A DNA stretch of 5,277 nucleotides from Sutterellaceae bacterium (GCA_030531135.1 JAUNOJ010000135.1:1-5277), one strand, 5' to 3'. Positions 1-5,256 are shown, counted from the first letter of the stretch. Notes: generated by a model from the letters alone, not told the origin. A program made the numbers and translations.

Positions 1-624
1 AACGAAGTCGTTGACGTCATTCGTGAAGAAAGTGAAGAAGATGCCTACGCCGCCGTCGGTTTGGATGACGATCAGGATATTTACGGCAGCGTTTGGGACG
101 CTGCCAAGAGCCGTTGGGTGTGGTTGGGATTAAATCTTTGTACGGCATTTTTTGCTTCGCGCGTGATCAGCGCCTTTGACGGCACAATCGAGCGCGTGGT
201 GGCCTTGGCCGCCTTGATGCCGGTGGTGGCCGGAATGGCCGGCAACTCCGGCAATCAAACCCTGACACTGCTGGTGCGCTCCATGGCCATGGGGCAGGTG
301 ACGGATGCGACGACCGGGCACCTCATTCGAAAAGAAGTGCTGGTGGCCGTCATTAACGGAATTTTGTGCGGTGTGGCTGCAGGCCTTTGCGCCTGGGCGC
401 TGTATCACGATAGCTCTCAAGGCATGCTTTTGGGGCTGGTGATGGCTTTGGCCATGCTTTTAAACATCGTAGTCGGTGCGGCTGTGGGCTTATTGGTTCC
501 TTTGGGACTGAAAGCTTGCGGCAGGGATCCTGCGATGGGCGGCTCTGTGCTTTTGACCTTTATGACAGACTCCGGAGGCTTTTTGATTTTTCTGGGGTTG
601 GCAACGCTCTTTTTCCCAAAATAA
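1..624 (+). CDS. mgtE: Magnesium transporter MgtE, C-terminal part (5' end outside window)
   Basis: The reading frame is open from the first base, so the gene begins upstream; 207 residues are visible. MgtE is an inner-membrane homodimeric Mg2+ channel with a cytoplasmic N domain and CBS pair that gate a five-helix pore domain. What is seen here is the end of the CBS/plug-helix region (first ~35 residues, acidic, with an EESEEDAY stretch), then five hydrophobic segments at about residues 41-60, 64-82, 112-135, 140-172 and 181-205. Family hallmarks are present: the P-x5-GNSGNQ segment after helix 2 (bases ~223-258), followed by RSMAMGQV, and near the end DPAMGG with MTDSGGF. The Asp in MTDSGGF (codon 568-570) matches the conserved pore acid known to bind Mg2+ in MgtE. 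A TTG at 61 could be mistaken for a start, but it lies inside the continuous protein. Family assignment is firm; the N domain and regulation cannot be seen. Confidence 0.93.
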   Translation, partial: NEVVDVIREESEEDAYAAVGLDDDQDIYGSVWDAAKSRWVWLGLNLCTAFFASRVISAFDGTIERVVALAALMPVVAGMAGNSGNQTLTLLVRSMAMGQVTDATTGHLIRKEVLVAVINGILCGVAAGLCAWALYHDSSQGMLLGLVMALAMLLNIVVGAAVGLLVPLGLKACGRDPAMGGSVLLTFMTDSGGFLIFLGLATLFFPK

Positions 625-639
625 AGATTCTTTTGAGCG

Positions 640-669
640 AATACGCCGGATTTTTTCCGGCGTATTTTG
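640..669 (+). terminator. Rho-independent terminator after mgtE
   Basis: An 11-bp perfect stem (640-650 with 656-666) encloses a loop of five T, and the 3' side runs into TTTT then G. It lies 16 bases after the mgtE stop and between two convergent genes. The T tract is short and partly inside the stem, so termination may be moderate. On the minus strand the same hairpin lacks a following U tract, so it would serve the convergent gene less well. Confidence 0.75.
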
Positions 670-680
670 TCTTAAAAGAC

Positions 681-1388
681 TCATCTTGCCGTCAGCAGAC
701 GGAATCTTGAACCCGTCTCGGCAGGAGACATCAATCCGATGCCTTTGAGTCTTTGACCTAAGTCGGGGATCGGCCACTCGGCAATATCGGCCCATTGCAC
801 CGCGAGCAGATATTCGTTAAGGCCGGCTTCGTTTTTGCGTTTGAGACAACGCGCCTGTTCAAATGCAATTGCATCGCTTGTCAGCCACAAGCTGTCGACC
901 GAGGATTTGAGCTTGTTGACAACGTCGCTGCCGTCTCGCAACCGGAAGATATCAAGAAAGATTCCAGTGCCGTGCCCGTCCGACCAAACGACATCCAAGA
1001 CCCCTGCCTGCATTTGCACCATGCTCAGGCGGAGATTTTCATCCGTCATGGGCGTTTTGTCGGCCAAGCGTCTGCGAAAAGCCGTAGACGAAAAAACATC
1101 GGCCGATTGCAAATCGTAAACGGTCAAATAGTTCGGAGCCGATGCGGGTGAAACGCGCGCATAGCGACGCCCCGAAAGAGTGCCCGGAATTCCCAAAGTT
1201 TCGTCGAGATGTTGCGTCTGATACCAAAGATGGAATGCTTTTTCTCGGCCGAGACGACAGTCGTTGGCAACGTAAAAGACGGCGCCGGCAGCCGGTTTGG
1301 ACAGTGCTTTGGCTTGTGTGGAGTTGGTACAAAGTATTGCGGCAGCGGCCGACAGGCTCGAGCCCAAAAGAAAGCGGCGAGTCAACAT
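681..1388 (-). CDS. Tat-exported protein with dimeric alpha/beta-barrel (EthD-like) fold, function unknown
   Basis: The product is 235 residues. The ATG (complement of 1386-1388) is preceded by a GGAG Shine-Dalgarno (complement of 1396-1399) at 7-base spacing. The N-terminus TRRFLL followed by an Ala/Leu-rich stretch to about residue 26 fits a twin-arginine signal peptide with cleavage near A26 or A28. Cys20 is not in a good lipobox. Residues ~36-110 resemble the stress-responsive/EthD-like dimeric alpha-beta barrel: FYVAND strand, HLWYQTQHLDETLGIPG helix-turn, SGRRYARV strand, YLTVYDLQS strand, then DVFSSTAF. Residues ~140-215 look like a second, diverged copy (GIFLDIFRL strand, later LLAVQWAD strand). 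Such folds bind or modify small hydrophobic or aromatic molecules; no catalytic residues can be assigned. It is transcribed divergently from another Tat-exported protein, the hydrolase at 1711-2733, which suggests a shared periplasmic role. Fold confidence is moderate, function unknown. Confidence 0.78.
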   Translation of the reverse strand: MLTRRFLLGSSLSAAAAILCTNSTQAKALSKPAAGAVFYVANDCRLGREKAFHLWYQTQHLDETLGIPGTLSGRRYARVSPASAPNYLTVYDLQSADVFSSTAFRRRLADKTPMTDENLRLSMVQMQAGVLDVVWSDGHGTGIFLDIFRLRDGSDVVNKLKSSVDSLWLTSDAIAFEQARCLKRKNEAGLNEYLLAVQWADIAEWPIPDLGQRLKGIGLMSPAETGSRFRLLTAR

Positions 1389-1473
1389 GTGTATTCTCCG
1401 AAGAACTGAGATTTAAGGGAAATGTTATGGGCTCGGCGCAGGGCTTGGTATCGCAAAACGCTCATTTTGTGCG

Positions 1474-1580
1474 GAAAAAAGCGCAAAGAAGCGGCTTGAA
1501 AAAATCTTTGGCAAGCTTCGGGACGATCAAGCAAGAAAAAACCAACATGATTCTTTTTCGGGCATTTTTGCGCTTTTTTC
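1474..1580. repeat. Perfect 14-base inverted repeat pair, long spacer
   Basis: The arm gaaaaaagcgcaaa at 1474-1487 is the exact reverse complement of 1567-1580, with 79 bases between the arms. It extends inward by a G-T and an A-T pair. The interval holds a smaller possible stem, with GAAG/CTTG halves at 1488-1498 pairing to 1513-1520 around a bulge. It may be paired protein-binding sites for DNA looping or a long-range RNA stem. The low complexity of the A6/T6 half makes chance less remote than for a mixed sequence. Confidence 0.6.
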
Positions 1581-1582
1581 GA

Positions 1583-1611
1583 CTGCCTCCTGCAGACGAC
1601 AAAAATAGAAT
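1583..1611 (+). promoter_or_regulatory. Candidate promoter for the alpha/beta hydrolase
   Basis: TAGAAT at 1606-1611 matches the sigma70 -10 consensus in five of six bases. At 17-base spacing the -35 position (ctgcct, 1583-1588) matches only three of six, the pattern expected if an activator is needed. T-tracts at 1554-1558, 1565-1569 and 1574-1579 lie just upstream, where an UP element or bend would act. Initiation would fall near 1617-1619, giving a leader of about 93 bases. This is an eye match only. Confidence 0.35.
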
Positions 1612-1616
1612 TTTTC

Positions 1617-1682
1617 TGTCGATTTCGCAGGCTTTCTCTCGAACGAAATTTAGGGTATCTCCTTCGGACTGCGAAATCGACA
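1617..1682. repeat. Perfect 14-base inverted repeat in the hydrolase leader
   Basis: The arm tgtcgatttcgcag (1617-1630) is the exact reverse complement of 1669-1682. The arm centres are 52 bases apart, close to five helical turns, and the arms enclose 38 bases. The right arm ends 16 bases before the Shine-Dalgarno at 1699-1704. As DNA it could be two half-sites of an operator on the same helix face. As RNA it could be a stem at the very 5' end of the leader if transcription starts near 1618. Confidence 0.7.
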
Positions 1683-1710
1683 CTGTCTTATTCATCACAG
1701 GGAGACAAAA

Positions 1711-2733
1711 ATGCCAAATCGTCGTCAAGTAATCAAGGCCGTATCCGCATTCGGTGCCGCCGTGGCTACGGGAATGAGTATGCCGGTGCGTGCCGCCCAA
1801 GGCGGCCCCGACAATTTCTATCGCAGTGACAAAGTCAATTCTCAACAGGTCAATTTTCATAACCTGTACGGGATGGAGCTCGTCGGAAATCTTTATACGC
1901 CCAAGGGCATGAAAGAAACGGATCGTTTGCCTGCTATCGTGATCAGCCACCCGTTTGCCGCCGTGCGTCAGCAAGCTGCCATGCTTTACGCTGCCAAACT
2001 GGCCGAAGCGGGGTTTGTGACTTTGGCTTTTGATCAGTCGTTCTGGGGTGCGAGTGGCGGAACGCCGCGCGGCTCGGTCTTGCCCGACGTTTACGTCGAA
2101 AATTTCAGCGCCGGTGTCGACTATTTGGGAACTTGTAAATTCGTAGATCGAGAACGCATCGGCGCACTCGGTATTTGTGCGAGCGGCGCCTTTGCCGTTG
2201 CGGCAACCAAGATCGATCCTCGCATCAAGGCTTTGGTGACTTCGAGCATGTACGACATGGGCGAGTATTTCCGCAAAGGCGTCGGGACCAGCCGTCGCGA
2301 TAAAGAAATCGTCTCGCGCGACTTGAATACTGCCGCTCGCCAACGTTGGCAGACCTACGAAACGGGTGCCCCCGTTTACGGACCCGGTCAAAACGATGCC
2401 GTGTTCTTGGAAGCAAAAGAATCCAACGACTTTTATCAGACGCCGCGCGGTCAGGTGCCTTCCAACGATCGTCGTACGACACCGGCAAGCTATGCCAAAT
2501 TCATGAACTTCTATCCGTTTATGGACATCGACAGCATTTCGCCGCGTCCGATTCTGTTTGTCGTGGGTGAAATCGCGCCGTCGCGTCAATACACGGAGGC
2601 GGCGTTTAAGGCTGCCGCGCAACCCAAGGAGCTCGTAGTGGTCAAGGGCGCCAATCGTATCGATCTGTATGATCGTACCGACATGATTCCTTTCGATCGC
2701 ATCACCGCTTTTTACCGTCAACATCTGAAGTAA
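1711..2733 (+). CDS. Tat-exported alpha/beta hydrolase, dienelactone hydrolase/YcjY-like, predicted catalytic His replaced
   Basis: The product is 340 residues. ATG at 1711 follows AGGGAG (1699-1704) at six-base spacing. NRRQVIK plus a hydrophobic stretch ending PVRA-A (cleavage after A28) is a twin-arginine signal, so the product is probably periplasmic. The alpha/beta hydrolase core shows AIVISHPF (~75-82), LAFDQSFWGASGG (~105-117) and RIGALGICASGAF (149-161). The nucleophile elbow G154-I-C156-A-S158-G159 is followed by DPRIKALVTSSMYDMG and later SPRPILFVVGE (277-287). The elbow has Cys where dienelactone hydrolases use it, although Ser158 is also possible. From my knowledge of relatives, the end motif should read roughly GAxHxDLYD; here it is GANRIDLYD, with Arg316 (codon 2656-2658) at the His position. 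The usual AHSR after GE is APSR. The rest is well conserved and the frame is intact, so this is either an inactive or binding homologue or an enzyme with a shifted triad. The substrate is unknown. The AraC regulator directly downstream suggests inducible expression. Confidence 0.88.
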   Translation: MPNRRQVIKAVSAFGAAVATGMSMPVRAAQGGPDNFYRSDKVNSQQVNFHNLYGMELVGNLYTPKGMKETDRLPAIVISHPFAAVRQQAAMLYAAKLAEAGFVTLAFDQSFWGASGGTPRGSVLPDVYVENFSAGVDYLGTCKFVDRERIGALGICASGAFAVAATKIDPRIKALVTSSMYDMGEYFRKGVGTSRRDKEIVSRDLNTAARQRWQTYETGAPVYGPGQNDAVFLEAKESNDFYQTPRGQVPSNDRRTTPASYAKFMNFYPFMDIDSISPRPILFVVGEIAPSRQYTEAAFKAAAQPKELVVVKGANRIDLYDRTDMIPFDRITAFYRQHLK

Positions 2734-2741
2734 ACCCGAGA

Positions 2742-2787
2742 AACGGATTGTCCGAATCGAAAACGACAGGGCAATCCGTTATTTTTG
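2742..2787 (+). terminator. Rho-independent terminator after the hydrolase
   Basis: A nine-bp perfect stem (2742-2750 with 2772-2780) can extend inward to 12 pairs, including one G-U, around a 15-base loop. ATTTTTG follows (T at 2782-2786). It starts nine bases after the hydrolase stop and ends before the regulator's ATG, so the two genes are probably not one simple transcript, or only read-through joins them. Confidence 0.75.
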
Positions 2788-2805
2788 TCGTTCGGAATCT
2801 TGTCT

Positions 2806-3714
2806 ATGGAGCACATTGCCAGTCGATGCACATTTTTGGAAAACGCATTGTTTTTTGCCAGAAGAGTCGGGCATAACGCCACGGGAATTCAGGGGCTTAG
2901 CGTGGTTTGCAATTCTTGCGAAGAAGGCAGAAGTTCGTCGGTCGCTTTATATGCCGGAATTATCCTGCAGGGGCGCAAACGTACGACCGTACAAGGCAAA
3001 ACATATACGTACGGCGCCGGAACGTGTGCCGTGAACTGCGCACCTTTGCCGTTTGAAACTTTTGTGGAGAAGGAAACGGCAGACAAACCTTTCATTTCTG
3101 TTGTCCTTGAGCTCGATCCGCTCATTTTGGACGAGATCATTCTTGCACATCCGGATGTGACCTCCAAGATAAGCGAAAGCAAGGATTTGAAGTTTTTCTT
3201 CGAAAGTACACCTGAAATAAAGGAGGCCTTTGCGCGTATCCTCGATCTGTCGCGAGATTCGAAAAAGGCGGGCATTCTCGGCCCCGTGGTCAAAAGAGAG
3301 CTTCATGCATTACTTTTGTTGAGCGAAGTCGGTCCCTGGATTCGTTCTTTGTATTCGCGTGGCTCTCAATCCTTGCGCATCATGGTGGCCATGGATATTT
3401 TGCGCAAACGCTTCAGAGAGTCTATCGGTGTCGCCGAGCTTGCCGCCGCAGTCAATATGTCGCTTTCGACTTTTCGTCGGCATTTTTCGTCCGTGGCCGG
3501 ATGTACGCCGTTGCAATTTCAAAAAACCTTGAAGTTGTCCGAGGTCAGACGACTTCTGACGGTCGAGCGTAAAAGCGTTTCTCAAGCCGCGCTTGCAACG
3601 GGCTATATGAGCACATCTCAGTTGGCAAGCGACTACAAAAAGCATTTCGGTCTCAATCCGCATGAAGAGGTTGTGCGGTTTCGAGACAAAGTCGACCAAA
3701 CATTCTCGGAATAG
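2806..3714 (+). CDS. AraC-family transcriptional regulator with AraC_N domain
   Basis: The protein is 302 residues from ATG 2806. A TTG at 2785 would add seven residues but sits in the terminator T tract and lacks a Shine-Dalgarno, so ATG 2806 is preferred; only a weak CGGA (2793-2796) precedes it. Residues ~30-175 match the AraC_N sensing domain (YqhC-type regulators): LYAGIILQGRKRTTVQGKTYTYGAG, LPFETFVEKETADKPFISVVLELDP, and KRELHALLLLSEVGPWIRSL. Residues ~191-293 form the double helix-turn-helix: first helices IGVAELAAAVNMSLSTFRRHFSSVAGCTPLQFQK, second VSQAALATGYMSTSQLASDYKKHFGLNPHEE. It acts in the cytoplasm on DNA. The inducer is unknown; some AraC_N regulators respond to aldehydes or similar small molecules. 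Likely targets are the hydrolase promoter upstream and perhaps the divergent barrel protein, inferred from adjacency. The gene has little room for its own promoter behind the terminator. Confidence 0.92.
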   Translation: MEHIASRCTFLENALFFARRVGHNATGIQGLSVVCNSCEEGRSSSVALYAGIILQGRKRTTVQGKTYTYGAGTCAVNCAPLPFETFVEKETADKPFISVVLELDPLILDEIILAHPDVTSKISESKDLKFFFESTPEIKEAFARILDLSRDSKKAGILGPVVKRELHALLLLSEVGPWIRSLYSRGSQSLRIMVAMDILRKRFRESIGVAELAAAVNMSLSTFRRHFSSVAGCTPLQFQKTLKLSEVRRLLTVERKSVSQAALATGYMSTSQLASDYKKHFGLNPHEEVVRFRDKVDQTFSE

Positions 3715-3793
3715 TCTTTCGGCGCTTATCGCGCTCAATCGGCCATAAAGGCTTGACCGGCAAGGGAATCGCAAGCCGACTCGGCATTTGTTG

Positions 3794-3811
3794 CAATTTT
3801 TCGCAAAATTG
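3794..3811. repeat. AT-rich 18-base palindrome upstream of the lipoprotein operon
   Basis: The arms caatttt (3794-3800) and aaaattg (3805-3811) are perfect inverted repeats around tcgc. The site lies 80 bases after the regulator stop and about 25 bases upstream of the candidate -35 of the lipoprotein operon. No U tract follows, so it is not a typical terminator for the regulator; an operator half-site pair is the better guess. Confidence 0.45.
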
Positions 3812-3835
3812 TGTGAAACCCGCACATGCAAAAAC

Positions 3836-3864
3836 GCGACAAAACTCCCCGTCTGAGTTACAGT
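3836..3864 (+). promoter_or_regulatory. Candidate sigma70 promoter of the lipoprotein operon
   Basis: The -35 gcgaca (3836-3841; four of six, with the GACA core) and the -10 tacagt (3859-3864; four of six) are separated by exactly 17 bases. Transcription would begin near 3871, giving a leader of about 36 bases before ATG 3907. This was chosen by eye; no better pair was seen in the 192-base gap after the regulator. Confidence 0.4.
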
Positions 3865-3906
3865 ATCAACATAGAACAAACGTTTTCGAACGCTTGAGGG
3901 TGAAAT

Positions 3907-4422
3907 ATGAAAAAAACATTGATGCTTTGTACGATTCCTGCGCTCATTCTTGCCGGTTGCGCCAACGACGGTTCCGTTTATCGCTCCGACGTTTACAGTG
4001 CCTCGATGGTCAATCAGGCCCAGGAAGTGCAGACGGTGGAAATCATTGCCGTGATGCCGGCGCGCATTGCCGTGGGCAATACGTCGGAGCGTAGCGAAGG
4101 CATGAACACCGGCGTGATTTTGGGTGCTTTGCTCGGTGCCGCAACGGGGTTGGCGGTGAGTAACCACTCCGACGCTGTTATTGCCGGTACGGTTGCCGGC
4201 GGCGCTCTCGGCGGTTTGGCCGGGCGCGGTGCGTCGGGCAAGGCGCAGAATTTGGTCGACGGCGTGCAGATCACGTTTAAGCAAAACGGCAAGATCTTCA
4301 CTTCCGCACAAGTCGGTCAGCTGTGCGAATACAAGACCGGTACGGCCATTATGGTTTCGCCCACGCCCAACGCCACGCGAATTCAGCCCAATAATCCCTA
4401 TGGGTGCCAGCAGCAAAGGTAA
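3907..4422 (+). CDS. SlyB-like glycine-zipper outer-membrane lipoprotein
   Basis: The product is 171 residues. ATG follows GAGGG (3896-3900) at six-base spacing. The lipoprotein signal ends in lipobox LAGC with Cys18 as the acylated residue; Ala at +2 is not an inner-membrane retention signal, so Lol sorting to the outer membrane is expected. Residues 69-107 carry the glycine-zipper segment in two runs, GVILGALLGAATGLAV and GTVAGGALGGLAGRGASG. The C-terminal part (~112-160) has VDGVQITFKQNGKIFT and VGQLCEYKTGTA. That recalls the beta-rich tail of SlyB/Pcp proteins, where a nucleotide- or porin-neutral structural role in outer-membrane integrity is usual. Residues 20-60 include VQTVEIIAVMPARI, also typical of the family. 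Cys140 and Cys167 could form a periplasmic disulfide. It is the first gene of a tight pair with the next lipoprotein (12-base gap). Family is confident; the exact orthologue is not, so no symbol is given. Confidence 0.87.
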   Translation: MKKTLMLCTIPALILAGCANDGSVYRSDVYSASMVNQAQEVQTVEIIAVMPARIAVGNTSERSEGMNTGVILGALLGAATGLAVSNHSDAVIAGTVAGGALGGLAGRGASGKAQNLVDGVQITFKQNGKIFTSAQVGQLCEYKTGTAIMVSPTPNATRIQPNNPYGCQQQR

Positions 4423-4434
4423 CGGGAGCACGTC

Positions 4435-4902
4435 ATGAGAAGGGTTCTTGTATTAAGCGCATTGTCGGTGCTTGTTTTGTCGGGTTGCGCCGCTACGCAA
4501 AGCAGCAATCAGTCGGCTTATATGAGTGCGCCGATGGATTACCAAATCGAGACGGTGCGCCAGAATTACGAAGAGGTTAAGGCTCAAGCTCAGGCTAAGC
4601 TCGAAGCCGAACGTGCCGCGCAGGCTGCCGTTGCTGCAGAAAAAGCCAAACAGGAAGCTGCCGCCGCCAAAGCCAAGGCAGCTCAGCAGGCCGCTGCCGC
4701 CAAAGAACGCGCTCGCAAACAGGCTCGTGAAGAAAAGTACGAAGACCAAGTGCGCGAAATGGAATTGGAAATGCAGCGCCTGCGCGTGCGCAGCGAAACC
4801 AGTAAGGTCAAAGTTCAGGAGGCTGTCGACGGTCGCAAGATTGAGCGCGCCGACGAACTGGTGGACGTTTACATTAAAAACGGGATGAAGACGGGCGAAT
4901 AA
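4435..4902 (+). CDS. Alanine-rich coiled-coil lipoprotein, function unknown
   Basis: The product is 155 residues. ATG 4435 has GGGAG (4424-4428) at six-base spacing and lies 12 bases after the SlyB-like stop, so the two are surely cotranscribed. The signal peptide ends in lipobox LSGC with Cys18; Ala at +2 points to the outer membrane. After a Ser/Gln-rich linker (19-35), residues ~37-125 form one long charged and Ala-rich helix. It contains AEKAKQEAAAAKAKAAQQ-like stretches resembling the helical spacer of TolA, and ends in EMELEMQRLRVRSE. A short tail, ERADELVDVYIKNGMKTGE, may be a small domain. I recognise no named family; similarity to TolA is compositional and need not mean homology. As a lipid-anchored rod it could span part of the periplasm or pack against its SlyB-like partner, but this is inference. 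Confidence 0.85.
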   Translation: MRRVLVLSALSVLVLSGCAATQSSNQSAYMSAPMDYQIETVRQNYEEVKAQAQAKLEAERAAQAAVAAEKAKQEAAAAKAKAAQQAAAAKERARKQAREEKYEDQVREMELEMQRLRVRSETSKVKVQEAVDGRKIERADELVDVYIKNGMKTGE

Positions 4903-4927
4903 CTTCCGAAAGCCGTCTCGCCAAAAC

Positions 4928-4959
4928 AAAGCCCGCAGGCTTAGTTGCCGCGGGCTTTT
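4928..4959. terminator. Bidirectional terminator between lipoprotein operon and KTSC gene
   Basis: The stem 4928-4936 pairs with 4950-4958. After a bulged A (4937), it continues as GGC/GCC (4938-4940 with 4947-4949) around TTAGTT. Rightward the stem ends in TTTT. Leftward the complement gives a T-rich tail (TTTGTTTT, from 4923-4930). It lies between two convergent stop codons (4902 and 4966), so it fits termination of both genes. Confidence 0.85.
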
Positions 4960-4965
4960 GCGTAT

Positions 4966-5256
4966 CTATTTTTCGCCGAAAAGCGCTTTTAAGGCATCGG
5001 GGACGCCTTTTTTGGCGGGCTTATCCACGTCCTTTAAGGCTGTGCGGGAAAGCTCCGTTGCCGTATACTCTTCGCTGATGACATCGTGGTAGTAGGCAAC
5101 GGGTTCCGATGACGTAAGAAAGCGTTCGGCGACTTCGCTTCCGACGTTTTCGTAACGCAAAACGCGCTTGGTATCGAACTCGATATCCAGACACCGTTTG
5201 GCGGCGTCATACCCTGCCGAAACGATTCCTCCGCGATGAATGGGTTTTCTGATCAT
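4966..5256 (-). CDS. KTSC-domain small protein
   Basis: The product is 96 residues. ATG (complement of 5254-5256) is preceded by a strong GGGAGG Shine-Dalgarno (complement of 5263-5268) at six-base spacing, so the gene is complete. Residues ~10-64 match the KTSC domain (found alone in small bacterial proteins and at the C-terminus of some lysyl-tRNA synthetases): IVSAGYD, CLDIEFDTK, VLRYENV, then EVAERFLTSSEPVAYYHDVISEEY. The family's central Y-x-Y motif here reads L-R-Y (residues 33-35), losing the first Tyr. The domain has been proposed to bind RNA but its role is not established. Residues 65-96 are a Lys/Ala-rich tail ending ALKALFGEK, with no recognised motif. No signal peptide, so cytoplasmic. 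Its promoter lies beyond the window, and context gives no clue to partners. Confidence 0.85.
   Translation of the reverse strand: MIRKPIHRGGIVSAGYDAAKRCLDIEFDTKRVLRYENVGSEVAERFLTSSEPVAYYHDVISEEYTATELSRTALKDVDKPAKKGVPDALKALFGEK

Larger units (their letters stand above)
1389..1710. promoter_or_regulatory. Divergent intergenic regulatory region
   Basis: These 322 bases separate the start codons of two divergent Tat-exported proteins and hold no convincing gene. The region contains two separate perfect 14-base inverted repeat pairs (1474-1487/1567-1580 and 1617-1630/1669-1682) and many A or T runs of five to six bases. It also has a candidate -10 (1606-1611) for the rightward gene. No good leftward promoter could be picked by eye. 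The AraC-family regulator encoded at 2806-3714 is a natural candidate to act here, by inference from position only. Confidence 0.6.

Noticed and set aside
1389..1500. Leftward promoter for the exported barrel gene
   Set aside because: Boxes such as CATAAC and TTGCGA (complement strand) were seen but are 21 bases apart, too far for a normal sigma70 promoter, so none is annotated.
1474..1682. Possible mobile-element ends or invertible segment bounded by the inverted repeats
   Set aside because: No transposase or recombinase gene, no target duplication, and the two repeat pairs differ in sequence; regulatory roles are simpler.
1142..1732. Plus-strand open frame in the divergent intergenic region
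   Set aside because: It overlaps the start of the exported barrel gene in antisense and runs into the hydrolase start; the sequence is basic and without motifs, and no ribosome site was seen.
1462..2724. Long open frame (420 codons) on the minus strand across the hydrolase and its leader
   Set aside because: It is antisense to a clearly conserved hydrolase, runs through the regulatory region, has no recognisable domain and no convincing start; the open frame follows from codon bias of the plus-strand gene.
2785..2805. TTG start that would extend the AraC-family protein by seven residues
   Set aside because: It lies in the T tract of the hydrolase terminator with no Shine-Dalgarno; the ATG at 2806 is more plausible.
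3753..4094. Plus-strand open frame upstream of and overlapping the SlyB-like gene
   Set aside because: It crosses the candidate promoter and the lipoprotein start in another frame, has no domain, and loses to the lipobox-bearing gene.
3310..4431. Long open frame (373 codons) on the minus strand across the regulator end and the SlyB-like gene
   Set aside because: It covers the C-terminal HTH region, an intergenic gap and a lipoprotein gene in antisense, and its protein is low-quality His/Arg/Gly-rich sequence with no domain.
4600..4740. Tandem DNA repeat in the Ala/Lys-rich part of the coiled-coil lipoprotein
   Set aside because: The repetition is at the amino-acid composition level (Ala, Lys, Glu, Gln); codons vary and no exact unit repeats in register.
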